From contig JAYWVB010000021.1 in assembly GCA_039881045.1 (NCBI GenBank), forward strand, positions 310,001 to 374,000: DNA of 64,000 nt. Reading direction: 5' to 3'. The notes below the pieces were generated by a model. That model saw nothing but the letters and a program-made list of their open reading frames with translations, did not search any database and was not told the DNA's origin. Made by a program: the position numbers and the translations under genes. Origin of the DNA: Chaetomium olivaceum (Eukaryota; Ascomycota; Sordariomycetes; Sordariales; Chaetomiaceae). Within the stretch, counting starts at the first letter, position 1. Every line of letters begins with the position of its first letter. Positions 1 to 10,984 of the stretch are shown in pieces.

Positions 1-413
1 CAAAGTGGATGGGGAAATTGAAGATGGATCTGGCATGTGAGCATGTGAACGGTTCAACGTTTAACTAATCTGTGCGAAGTACGAAGTAAAAGGACGGAAA
101 GCGTTAGCCACTCGAAGCCCATGTTTTATTCTACAGAACTCCAGGTACTACTAATTATTGTACATAGGGCCTCGCGCCCGTTTTAAATACACTCCAAAGA
201 TGGCAGTTCTAAAGATAAAGTAAATTGTGACAAAAACAGTGCAGAGACTAGGGTATTCAGGAAAAACCAATGCCACCATGCCATCCATCATGCCATGCCA
301 CCTCTAAAGTCCTGTCGCTTTCGTCATAACGGGCATAAAATTCATAACCCATGTATCCTCCTTTTCCCGGCGCCATGCTGAAATGCCAGTGCAAACCCCC
401 GTCTATCTCTCCC
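1..413. other. non-coding left edge
   Basis: No convincing gene is seen. The stretch is the 3' flank of the minus-strand kinase gene that ends at 414. A short minus-strand reading frame at 257-511 overlaps the kinase in another frame and shows no recognisable features. Confidence 0.6.
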
Positions 414-1817
414 TTATTGAGCCAGCTCTTCAAAAATCTTGATGAGACTCCGAACCCCGACCAGACTGTTCTCATCGGGGCCCTGTCCGGGAACCCACTT
501 GGCATGTGCAAAGTCGATGAGCTTCAATGAAAAGATCCGTGAGTGACTGAACAACTCGTCGTCATCATCGTCTTCCTCCTCGCCGTCGGCCAAGACATCT
601 CCCATCAACTCAATCACTTTGAGGTCCCCTTCAATGGCGCCGGAAATGGCCTGCACATCGGCCGCGGCGATAGTCTCATGAACGAAGCTTATCCCGTTAG
701 GTTGTCGCTCCTCGCTTTGCTCGAGATCTTTCACGAGGGTGCTCTGCCCCACCACGGTGGCGCTCTCCTTCCCAGTTGTTTCTGAGAAAACTTTCTTTTC
801 CTCGACGCGGATTTTCGCTTGCTTGACAGCCTCGACCTTCTCAACCAGGGCGTTGTTTTCTTCAATGGCGGCTCGGAGCGCTTCGCCATCCCCTTCGAAC
901 GTGAACAGCAGGCTCGCCGAGTACATACGGGTTTCCGAGCTGGCCAGGACCTCCTCCACCTGCCTTAGCTCCTCTAGGAAGGCCTGGGCAACCGCTCTCC
1001 CTAGCTCTTTGTCAATCCCCGCCCGCTCGTTGAAGATGAAATTGGCAAATGGCTCTACAACGTTGTCCTTGCCGACACCGAACTTGCCATAGTCCTTGTC
1101 GTAGTTTTGGAAACCGTCCGCGTCCAACTCTTCGAGGTTGTCAGTTCCTTTGTACACGCGCATACCTGCGATGCGGAACCCGTGTGATCCGGTTGTCGTA
1201 AGCCTGGTGACCTCGTCGAACCTCCTCCGCTTCTCCATGGGCGCGTCGTCAGCCCACAGGCGCTGGCCGAGCTTAGCGTCAAGGATGTTGGGCTTCTTGA
1301 AACCATGCGCGCTGTTTTGTAGCACGACAGACTTGTTGGTTGGGATCCTGCGGTTTTTGTTCGGCCTCCACGCAATATCGATCGTTTCTTCGCTCTGTTC
1401 GGCCGCTGCTTCGGCCGCTGCTTCGGCCACTGCTTCGGCCGCAGCCGCCTGAGCCATCGAGACGACCTCTTCCTTCAGCTCCTGGCTCATATGGTCGGAA
1501 ACGACAGGGAGTTGCTCGTTTAGGGATTCAATATCGGTCGCATCGTTAAGCGAGAGAGTCCCGAAGTAGAGAGGCATCAGCGAAGCGAACTCGAGGTGGT
1601 CCCGGAAGGTCTTTTCGTAGAAATCTATTTCTTGTTGAACGCAGGGCTTGATGAAAAGCTCGCCGTCAACGTCGCACAGTGTTCCATCACTATCAGCCAC
1701 ATGGTTAGCAACCACAGATAACCGGGGGGGCAACCGTCTGCGCACGTACTGCCCTGCAACCGCATGGTTGTAAGGCTGAAGATCAGCGTGTTTCGGGAGT
1801 TCTCTGCTAGTCGCCAT
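414..1817 (-). CDS. inositol polyphosphate multikinase (Arg82/IPK2 type)
   Basis: Kinase of the IPK family, which phosphorylates inositol trisphosphate and higher inositol phosphates; the yeast member Arg82 acts largely in the nucleus. The reading frame is intronless and gives 467 residues, from the ATG at 1815-1817 to a TAA at 414-416. The family signature PxxxDxKxG appears as PNILDAKLG near residue 176. An SLL element (YSASLLF) lies near residue 299, and the C-terminal catalytic/metal site LIDFAH near residue 432. An Ala/Glu-rich insert (about residues 124-140) comes from a 12-bp tandem repeat, and an acidic run EEEDDDDDE precedes the C-terminal motif. Both inserts look like disordered loops. 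Length and motif order fit the family and no frame break is seen. The family call is secure; the exact substrate preference is inferred. Confidence 0.92.
   Translation of the reverse strand: MATSRELPKHADLQPYNHAVAGQYVRRRLPPRLSVVANHVADSDGTLCDVDGELFIKPCVQQEIDFYEKTFRDHLEFASLMPLYFGTLSLNDATDIESLNEQLPVVSDHMSQELKEEVVSMAQAAAAEAVAEAAAEAAAEQSEETIDIAWRPNKNRRIPTNKSVVLQNSAHGFKKPNILDAKLGQRLWADDAPMEKRRRFDEVTRLTTTGSHGFRIAGMRVYKGTDNLEELDADGFQNYDKDYGKFGVGKDNVVEPFANFIFNERAGIDKELGRAVAQAFLEELRQVEEVLASSETRMYSASLLFTFEGDGEALRAAIEENNALVEKVEAVKQAKIRVEEKKVFSETTGKESATVVGQSTLVKDLEQSEERQPNGISFVHETIAAADVQAISGAIEGDLKVIELMGDVLADGEEEDDDDDELFSHSRIFSLKLIDFAHAKWVPGQGPDENSLVGVRSLIKIFEELAQ
1398..1445. repeat. 12-bp tandem repeat inside the IPMK gene
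   Basis: Four near-identical copies of ttcggccgctgc, the last two with substitutions, encode the alanine-rich segment of the kinase. A 12-bp unit keeps the reading frame when copy number changes, so length polymorphism would be tolerated. Confidence 0.85.
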
Positions 1818-3612
1818 GATGTTTTATCGATGTCGCGACACTCTCACCGCCCAAGCGAAAAAAAGGGTCTTGGAATGGGTGCAGATCCTGCCAGTTCCGT
1901 GACCGTTCTGTACTTATGGAGGGGGAGCGGCCGGGATCTGGCGACAGCGAAAGGCGACGGTTGCATTTGCATGGGTGCACAGAAAGTGGTGAGTTGGCTT
2001 GTGATGGGGTATCATGAACTGAAACAGAAGATGAGGGCACACTGTGTCTGCGGGTCGGGAAACCATATCATTTTGTCTTGTTTCCCGAGGAAGGCAAGGG
2101 GGTACCGAAGGAGTGTTGGCTGGAGATTCGCGGGGCGCGACAGCGGGGCGAAGCGTGCCAGGTGGTGGGGTCGAAGCTTCCATGGATGGTTCCGCTGGAA
2201 CCCAACGGCTCGGGAGCCAGAGTGTGAGCCTCTGGGCAGCCAATTAGACCGCTCAACAACGCCTGAAGTGCCGGGCAAACCCGCAGGGTCTCAGGGACAA
2301 GGCCCGGCTTGTCGTCACCTCCGTCAGCGCTTCATCCCATGGATCAGGCTGAGCAATGATGACCTGCATCCTGCATTGAATTGCTCGGATTCCCGATCCC
2401 GCGCCCAGCTGAAAATCGCAAGGCGGACTCTAGGGCCAATATCCTTCGATTACTCGTCGCAAAACACCCGTCAGCAAATGTCGTCTATCCCACAGCCACC
2501 TAAGGCTCCTCCCACATGCGTCGTTCTTCGATTGCTGAGCGTTTCACGCCTGCACCTTGCCTTCGGCACCGCCGACATGTTGTGCATCGCATCACTGACT
2601 AACCACGAGTTGCCCTTCCGACTTTTGGGCACCGCTCTTGGAACGACACAACCTTCGAGGCCTGGTCAGACACACCTTCACCAGCCTCATTGGCCCAATC
2701 GAAGTCGACGAGGCCAGACATGAATCGGATTAGTGTAGTCAGCAGCTATTGGTGCGACCGAAACTGTTCACCAAATTGTGGCTTTGATTTTTTCTTCTAG
2801 GCGATATCCTTGAGTCTTTCTTTTGTGTTTTTGTGTTTCGTGATGTCTAATTCATACTACTCTCGTGCGATACTTGCCCCGACTTTCGGATCTCCTCCTA
2901 AATAACTATGAAGACGGGAGTCCATAACGCCCTACACGCTCTTTATTCTCGTTTTGTAGGCCGTAGTTCGCTCCTCCAAGGTACCAAGGTTCCCACGTGG
3001 TCAATCCTATCCACAATCATGGCTAGAAGTAGCCGCCGCTAAGTCAAGCCTTGATATGATTGAGTTAATGCTTGAAAACAAACCTATTATCCGTAGAGAA
3101 ACGATAGTTGATTCTCGGGCCTTAGTAGGCAAGGGAAGTAGTAAAGGTTCATGTTTAAGATTTAGCCTTCAGCAATTTAGATCTCCTAGCCGTCGGGTTA
3201 AGTAAACAGCGCCTTACCTTTCAATCCTCAGACTGAATCTGCCATTCTTTGAGATGACTATTGAATAAAAGAGGTCTCGGGTTTGCTGAGGCAGTTCCTT
3301 CCTCCGAACCTACTTCCCGCCGCCCACCGCAATCGCTACCTTAGGTAGTTTTTGTTCTGTTTCCTTTCAGGCCCGGAATCTGTTATTAACCCGAGAATAC
3401 ATTCAAAACCTGGAACAAACCTTTTCCTATACCATCTGCATTTCTCAACCTTGACTGATTTCTACTTTTGCTCCTCGTCCCTCTTCCCTTTCCCTTATTC
3501 CGCAATCATTTCACCCGACAGCAACACACCAAACTCGGAATAAACTTCGCAGTTGCGCAACAACCTCTACATAGCGCTCATATTCCCGACAGAAATCTAC
3601 GGGCCGTACAGG
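1818..3612. other. divergent intergenic region between IPMK and the Arb1-like gene
   Basis: About 1.8 kb between two divergent genes. A plus-strand open frame at 1764-2723 exists, but it overlaps the start of the kinase gene, has no recognisable domain and a composition unlike the neighbours, so I do not call it. A near-palindrome ctaccttaggtag at 3336-3348 belongs to a motif also seen at 22298 and 49744. The stretch just before 3613 is pyrimidine-rich, as expected for a fungal promoter and leader. Confidence 0.6.
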
Positions 3613-5147
3613 ATGTCTTCCACTCCAGAGTCCAGCTCAGCCCCAGTGGAGGACGCACAGAAGGGCGCGCCAACTGAGGGCGAGACACAGACCATCACGC
3701 AAAACGTGAAAGTGCAGGACGCCAAACCCAAAGATGGAAAGAAGAAGTCGAAGAAGCGCAGCGCCGGGGCAAAGAAACGCGGGACCGGATTTGAGGGTGA
3801 GTTGTGTGGAGGCTCATGAGCTCGCTGGTTGCACCCGCTAACGGATCCTAGAATTCTACTGCGACCCGCCCTTGACGCCGGCCGAGCATAGCGAAGAGAA
3901 GGACGTCATCACCCGCCACATCGCCCCTTCGTTGACCGCATTGAGGAATGCATTCAGCGATTCCGTGCCCGCCGCCGCATGAGTACGGAGCGCGAAACTC
4001 TGTTCTCGAGATACCTCGTCCTCGGCGGCATTGATGCCACCGTGAGACAATTTCAAGGCACGCGGAACATTGGTGACGACATTCTGGCAGACTCGACGAA
4101 AAGCGCTGTCCGAGAGATGACGGCCACGACGTGATTCAGCGTGGCGCAGATGGTAACCGCAGCATCCGGTTTTACAACCCGAACTACCCCGACCATTGGA
4201 TGTCGACTTTACCGGTGTTGCCGCGGGCTTTGTGTAAGTCTCAGGCCTAGCACGAGCTATATATGTTCAAAGCCGACTACTAACATACACAGCTCTGAGC
4301 ATCTTCCCCAGTTGGTAGGCGCTAAGACCGAACAATTCTTCATGGGTGTTGATGTGGTTCTCAACTTCTCAAGTATGTGGATCGCCACGATGTCTGCCCT
4401 GAGTATGCCGAGGATGTTAGAAGGGCCCAGAAGGTTTGCTTGAAGGCTCTGGAAGAGCTGCCAGCTATCACCGAGCTACTGCGGCGGCTTCCGGGTCACT
4501 TCAACACCTCGATCAGGGTGTTGCATATGAAGCAAGAAGACGACGACTCCTCAACCTTCAGCATCTCCTCAAACCAGGCACTGCCTGATATCAAGTACGC
4601 CAAAGCTAGCCAGGCGGCCACTCTATCAATCCTGATGGGACCCAACCGCTTCCCAACCGACTCAGAGTGGTCTGTCACGGACAAGGCCGAGCAAACCTTC
4701 GAAGTCCTCGAGATTGACCTCCCGAACGACGTCGCTCGCGCCAAGTACAAGACCATCAACGAACATCTCACCAGCTTCCCCGACATCCAGCCGTGCGGCA
4801 CCATCACCGCCCGCCCGGTCGTCATCCGCGACGGCTGGGACAACCCGACGGCCACCATGCCGCCGGAGACGGGCAAGAAGTGCCAGTTCGTGCTGGAAGA
4901 GGGCGCGCTCCGCCTCCTGACAGTGGGCATGAAGCTGACCATGGGCGTCTGCACGCTGAATGTCGGCCTCAAGTTCATCCAGTACATCAGCGGCATCCGG
5001 CCGAGCTTCTACCTGTTCCTGCCGCAGGAGCTGATGTTCCAGTACAAGGAGCCCGTCCCGAACGACCGTCCTGCGCGGAGCGTCCATGACCGCAAAGATG
5101 AGGGGGATGCTACGGCTGGGAACCCCGCGGACGACTTCGATGACTGA
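3613..5147 (+). CDS. Arb1-like Argonaute siRNA chaperone subunit, frame interrupted
   Basis: Resembles fungal Arb1, a subunit of the ARC complex that in fission yeast binds Argonaute and siRNA during heterochromatin silencing. The start at 3613 gives a lysine-rich N-terminus ending KKSKKRSAGAKKRG. A GT-AG intron runs 3797-3851, followed by EFYCDPPLTPAEH. A second intron (about 4231-4291) precedes the conserved block around DRHDVCPEYAEDVRRAQ. The C-terminal part (from about 4380) is open to the TGA at 5145-5147. Between about 3915 and 4375 the conserved sequence jumps frame at least four times: near 3923, 4129, 4203 and 4371. The last is explained by loss of one C from a CC. Either the gene is decaying or this stretch carries indel errors. 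Family call is good; functionality is unknown. Confidence 0.8.
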
Positions 5148-5706
5148 AGGGTTGGGTGGTGGTTGGCTCTCTGGAGTTCTGGAGGCGGTGGTCACGGGGC
5201 GGCGCAGTCGAGATGTTCACTGATTCGGGGGACGCACCAGGTATTCTCTAGTTAGAGCTAGTTAGCGAGAGAGCTAGGTAAATGACGTCTCTGACAAATC
5301 TGGTCTCGGCCAATACGTAGGGGATTCTGTGCTCTGCGTGTTATATGCGTTTGTTCAATAACCTTTAGCAGACAGACATGTGGCGGTCAATGCACTGATC
5401 CACTATCATGGAGGCAGTAACGTTGATATGATACTTATTCTAACAAGGACGAGTTTAGAGATTCGTCAACACTAAGGCGGGTGTGCCGCCCATACATCCA
5501 GCCAAGATCCGAAAACACACAGTATCCTACCCTACCAGCCCAACGCCCATTAATCCCCACGCGCAAGCAAACCAACACACATTCCCGTTCGTCCTGAAGC
5601 ATACAAATCGCCATGTAGCAGTAAAAGCTCACTAACGCGGAGAGCACAAGCAGAGTTCACCACTTCCGTCGTACGCCACACCTCTACCATCCCGATCTAC
5701 CCCGAC
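5148..5706. other. intergenic, convergent 3' flanks
   Basis: Separates the 3' ends of the Arb1-like (plus) and Pmp3-like (minus) genes. Short open frames here show no domain or codon pattern that supports coding, and no repeat or RNA gene is seen. Confidence 0.6.
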
Positions 5707-6412
5707 CTACTCATGGGTCTGCACCTTGTGATCCCCCGCGACAACCTGCGCATAGCTCGGGGGCGGCGCGCTGCCGTCACTCGGCCCGGCCTCGCCGGTC
5801 GTGCCCTGCTCCTGGGGCGGGTGCTGCGCTGGTTCTGCTGGGGCGCCGAAGCGCTGCTGGTGCCGTAGTTCATGTGGCCCTGGCTTGGGCGGCTGCGCGT
5901 GGGCGCCCTGCTGCGGCTGGTAGCCCTGCGCCTGCTGCGCTGCCGCGGGGACCGCCGTTGCCGTGCGTGCCGTTGACAAACACGTAGATGCGCCCGTGCT
6001 CGGCGTCTTGCGGGACGCTCTCGTAGTCGTAGTCGTAGGGGGGTTCGGGGTACTTGGCGATGATGTACCAGGCGTGGAGGAGGCCGGGGATCTGGCGTGA
6101 AGGGGATGCGTTGTTAGTGGTGGTGATGACAGGGGGAGGGTTATGGGTTATGGGTGGACGAGAAGAAGGGGGGACGTACGTAGCCGAGTATGAGGGAGGA
6201 TGTTGATGTGAGTCGGCCGAGCACAGGCCGCGCTTCACCCAGACTGTTTCAGATGAGTTATTAGCTTGTTGATCTTGATCTGAACACCCATCACAAGGCA
6301 GTCGCATGTTGCATGCTGCCTGCTGCTAGACGCTGCGGGGTGCGGGGTGACGAACCGGCGATGGGTGGGAAGAGACGGCTAAGAGGCCGAGAAAGATATC
6401 GTGTGAGCACAT
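5707..6412 (-). CDS. Pmp3/UPF0057-family membrane proteolipid, frame interrupted
   Basis: Small hydrophobic protein of the Pmp3/RCI family, which modulates plasma-membrane potential and salt tolerance in yeast. Recognisable pieces in order: MCSHDIFLGLLAV at the start (ATG 6410-6412), VWVKRGLCSAD after an intron ending near 6242, then a short helix segment. After a second intron (acceptor near 6093) come IPGLLHAWYIIAKYPEPP and a long proline/glutamine-rich tail ending PPSYAQVVAGDHKVQ, a form common in filamentous fungi. The pieces lie in different frames. One lost C near 6377 and further shifts near 6205-6222 and 5950-5975 are needed to join them. Four lesions in about 350 coding bases is dense even for this window, so true decay is possible. 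The divergent neighbour is Prp22. Confidence 0.8.
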
Positions 6413-6905
6413 GGCGATTGAGTTGCTGATATAAACCGGTGGATAACGAGTCGTTATTGTGGACGTGGAGGTGGAAGAGTGTAGTTTGGGGAATTGGCTG
6501 ATGCTGATGGGTGTTCAAGAGGGTCCCGGAGCAATGATGCAAGATGATGAGCGTGACTCCATCAGACCTGGTCGGATTGGGTGGCGGTGCCTGGGGCTTG
6601 CCGAGCTTGCGTAATGTGGGAAGCGCTTTTCCCCCTCTGGTTCTGGTGCCTTGGCGAGGCCTGGCCATGCCCCCAGGCCCCGCAACGAGTTTCGGGTTAG
6701 GGTTGAGTAGGACGATGTCCAAAGGCGGTCGGAGCAGCAGCGGCAGAATTTGTTGACCTCGCGCTGCGCATGCTGGAGCCAGCTGCAACTCGGTCTGGGT
6801 GCTTGGACGCTTCCAAGGTTGTCATCAACAAATGATCAATTTGGCCCTTTGGCCGCTTTCTTTTCCCACCTTCCATCCTCATTCTTTAATCACTTCACCG
6901 ACATC
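6413..6905. other. divergent promoter region between the Pmp3-like gene and prp22
   Basis: About 490 bp shared by two divergent genes. No coding sequence is supported. The part next to 6906 is pyrimidine-rich (6860-6900), typical of a fungal leader. Confidence 0.6.
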
Positions 6906-9900
6906 ATGGATGACTTAGAATCTCTCGAACTCCTTTCCTTGGTGTCGAAAGTCACCTCGGAACTGCAAAACCATCTCGGTATCAATGAGAAGACACTTGC
7001 CGAGTTCGTGATCGCCCAACGCCTAGAATGCGCATCCTTCGGAGAGTTCAAGGCGAAGCTCGCTGCGGCCGGCGCCGAGTTCCCGCCCAGTTTAATAGAG
7101 AGCATCGACCGCCTCGTCCAGGCTATGCACCCGAAATTCAAGGGGAAACAGAATGGCTCGAAGTACGATACCGATGAAAAGCCGGCGCGGTCGGCGGAGC
7201 AACAGACCAAGATGTTCAAAGGCCTCGCCATTCCCGACAAAGACGTGGAAGCTATTGATGATACATTGGCATTATTGGAGAGCTTGGAACCGAAGAGATC
7301 CGACCAGAAACGTCCACGAAAACGAAGCCGCACCCCTGACGACTCCCGGGGTGATCTGAGACGGAAACGCAAGGATAGGTACCGGTCGGGGTCGAGGTCA
7401 AGGTCGAGGTCAGAATCGCCGGCACGGGGTCGAAGAAGGAATGGCCGCTACGAGGATGACGACGACTTTCGCCGACCGCCTCGCCAGGAGTTGGACGAAA
7501 CACCGCAACTGAACAAGATTTATGACGGCCATGTCACGGGCATCAAGGATTTTGGCGCCTTTGTAAACCTTCACGGCGTGGTGGGGAAAATGGATGGGCT
7601 GGTCCACATATCGGCATTCGGGCAACGAGTCGACCACCCGTCAGACGTCGTTACCAGAGGGCAGGATGTCAAGGTCAAGGTCGTCAAGATCGAGGGCAAC
7701 AGGATAGGGCTTTCGATGAAGGACGTTGATCAACAAACGGGCATGGACCTCGCGCCGGAAATGAGACTGGGCTCCGGCGCCAACATGGAGGCTCTAGGTG
7801 GTCGTGGTAAAGCACCCGCTGACGCGGGCAACGGAGCGAACGGTTCATTTCAGGCAACTGCAGTGGCCAGGAGCCAAAAGAAGAGAATGACCTCTCCGGA
7901 GAGGTGGGAAATCCGACAGATGATTGCCGCTGGAATCGTCAAAGCCTCGGACTACCCCGACCTGGAGGACGATTATAACGCAACGCTCCGGGGAGATGGG
8001 CAGTTGGAGTTGGAGGAGGATATCGATATCGAGATCCGAGACGAAGAACCTCCATTTTTGGCTGGGCAGACGAAGCAGTCACTCGAGCTGTCACCCATTC
8101 GGGTAGTCAAAGCGCCGGACGGGTCCCTCAACCGTGCCGCCATGGCGGGAGCCAACCTCGCGAAGGAGAGAAAGGAACTGCGGCAACAGGAAAACGAGTC
8201 GCAAGAAGAGAAAACTAAGGTCGACTTGTCATCACAGTGGCAAGACCCAATGGCGAACCCGGAAACCCGGCAATTCGCCAGCGACCTCAGGAAACGACCC
8301 CAGGCGGCACAATCAACATCGGATGCAGTTCCGGAGTGGAGGAAGACGATCGCCAAGGATCAGGCGCTGGGAAAACGAACGAGCATGACGATCAAGGAGC
8401 AGCGAGAGTCCCTGCCCGTTTATGCTTTCAGAGAGCAACTTATCCAAGCTGTCAGGGAAAACCAGATCATGATTGTGGTCGGCGAAACTGGCTCCGGCAA
8501 GACCACGCAACTCACACAGTACCTTGCGGAGGCCGGGTTCACAAACAACGGCATGATCGGATGCACACAGCCTCGTCGTGTGGCCGCCGTCTCGGTTGCA
8601 AAGCGTGTGTCTGAAGAGGTTGGGTGCCAACTCGGCCAGGAGGTTGGTTATACCATCAGATTCGAAGACGTCACCAGTCCGGCGACCAAGATCAAGTACA
8701 TGACGGACGGAATGTAAGTGGCATCCCTTTCTGACGCTATTAGTTTTATCCCTAACTCGGCTCAGGTTACAACGTGAAATCCTCATGGATCCCGACCTCA
8801 AGAGGTATTCGGTTATTATGCTTGACGAAGCCCACGAGCGGACAATCGCGACCGATGTCCTCTTCGCGTTGTTGAAGAAGACCATCAAGAAACGAGATGA
8901 CCTCAAAATCATCGTAACAAGTGCTACGCTGGATGCTGATAAGTTCAGCGAGTATTTTAACTCGTGTCCCATCTTCACCATCCCCGGACGAACTTTCCCG
9001 GTTGAAATCCTCTACTCGCGTGAGCCGTAAGTCCAGCCCTTCCGGTCCCCTTATCATGCGGCGTACAGATAATTAACAACCAACTACAGGGAATCGGATT
9101 ACCTCGATGCCGCATTGACGACGGTGATGCAGATCCACTTGAGCGAACCGATGGGCGACATTCTACTGTTCTTGACTGGGCAGGAAGAAATCGACACGGC
9201 CTGCGAGATTCTATACGAGAGAATGAAGGCGCTAGGAGCAGGTGTTCCAGAGCTCATCATTCTCCCGGTTTACTCGGCGCTGCCCAGTGAGATGCAGAGT
9301 AAGATCTTCGAACCAGCACCACCAGGGAGCCGCAAAGTTGTCATCGCGACCAACATTGCCGAGACGTCGATTACCATTGACTTCATTTATTACGTTATCG
9401 ACCCCGGCTTCGTGAAGCAGAATGCGTACGACCCGAAACTGGGAATGGATTCCCTGGTGGTCACCCCTGTTTCCCAGGCACAAGCCAACCAGCGAGCGGG
9501 CAGAGCCGGACGGACAGGCCCGGGCAAGTGCTTCCGCTTGTACACAGAGGCCGCATACCAGTCAGAAATGCTACCGACGACAATTCCCGAGATTCAGCGG
9601 CAGAACCTGTCGACGACGATCCTTATGTTGAAGGCCATGGGCATCAACGACCTGCTCCGCTTCGACTTTATGGATGTAAGTTGCTTTGTTCCGCGAGTTA
9701 TCTTCTTCGTTACTGACTGTATCTTAGCCACCACCTGTCAACACCATGCTTACGGCCCTCGAGGAGCTATATGCGTTGGGGGCTCTGGATGACGAAGGGC
9801 TATTGACGCGCCAAGGGAGAAAGATGGCGGATTTCCCCATGGAGCCGACGCTATCGAAGGTTCTGATTGCTTCGGTCGATAAGGGCTGCTCTGACGAGAT

Positions 9901-10577
9901 GGTGACCATCGTTTCGATGCTCAACTTACTTCAAGTCTTTTACCGACCGAAAGAGAAGCAAGCCCAAGCGGACCAGAAGAAGGCAAAGTTCCACGACCCC
10001 TCAGGCGACCATCTTACGCTTCTGAACGTCTACACCTCCTGGAAGAACAACGGGTTCGCCAATGCATGGTGCTTCGAGAACTTCATCCAAGCTCGCTCGA
10101 TGCGCCGCGCTAAAGACGTCCGCGATCAAATCGTTAAGATCATGGAACGCCATAGGCATCCCATTATCAGCTGCGGCCGGGACACAGACAAAATCCGGCG
10201 GTCCCTGCTCGGGCTTCTTCCGCAACACGGCGCGCAAAGACCCGCAAGAGGGCTACAAAACACTGATTGAGGGAACTCCCGTCTACCTCCACCCAAGCTC
10301 GGCGCTGTTTGGTAAGCAGGCCGAGTGGGTTGTCTACCATACCCTTGTGCTCACGACGCGTGAGTACATGCATTTCACGACCACTATCGAGCCCAAGTGG
10401 CTGTCGGATGAGGCTCCTACCTTCTTCAAGATTGCGCCCACCGATCGGTTGAGCAAGAGGAAGCAGGCCGAGAGGATCCAGCCGTTGTATAACAAGTATG
10501 CCACCGAGGACGACTGGCGGCTGAGCGCTCAACGCAGGGCAGGGCGGTCTGGTGGCGGCGGTGGAACGTGGGGTTGA
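6906..10577 (+). CDS. PRP22: DEAH-box spliceosomal RNA helicase Prp22/DHX8
   Basis: ATP-dependent helicase that releases spliced mRNA from the spliceosome; nuclear. Four exons: 6906-8713, 8766-9026, 9090-9675 and 9728-10577. Order of parts: an N-terminal helical region, an RS-like stretch near residues 157-178, an S1 RNA-binding domain (about 200-275), then the helicase core with GETGSGKT (motif I, about 525), DEAH (about 622), SAT, TNIAETS and QRAGRAGRTGPGK. Winged-helix, ratchet and OB-fold regions follow, and a Gly-rich tail. The N-terminal S1 domain separates it from Prp2, Prp16 and Prp43. The exons total 3505 nt, two short of a multiple of three. The frame breaks at about 10195-10215, where conserved RR-LC-GFF would need a TG pair restored. 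As Prp22 is normally essential, this is probably a sequence error. Confidence 0.97.
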
Positions 10578-10984
10578 ACTGTCCTGGTCTCTATATCGAT
10601 TGGTATATTTTCCTGCGTTAGCTGGCAGCTTGTGTATTTCTTGAGCGACGTGTATAGGTGGAGAGGAGAACAATAGATCTGTGATACCCTTTCTCTGCGC
10701 GGGTCTCAAAGGGCGTTGTTGTTGCGGCAGCGAGCGAGAGGACATCCGCTCTCATTGGGCCGGATAAGCGCTGCCCGATTCCCGCCAAGCTTCGGTAACC
10801 ACATGAACGGTTCCTTCGACGTTGACGTAGACAGTTATCCACCCGACAGACATGAATCAACTTGTGCTTTTGCTCCAGATACGGCCTCGCCAAGTACCTT
10901 TTGCATTATTGACTTCCTCTTTTCTTCTATTCGAGTTGTTAAAGACGGCAAAGGCCCCTTACGGCGCATGTCACCCTCTTATAG
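10578..10984. other. intergenic
   Basis: Tandem spacing between prp22 and the HNH-phosphotransferase gene. No gene or RNA is recognisable; presumed terminator and promoter. Confidence 0.55.

Noticed and set aside
1764..2723. 319-codon plus-strand open frame
   Set aside because: Overlaps the start of the IPMK gene on the other strand and has no domain, splice or composition support.
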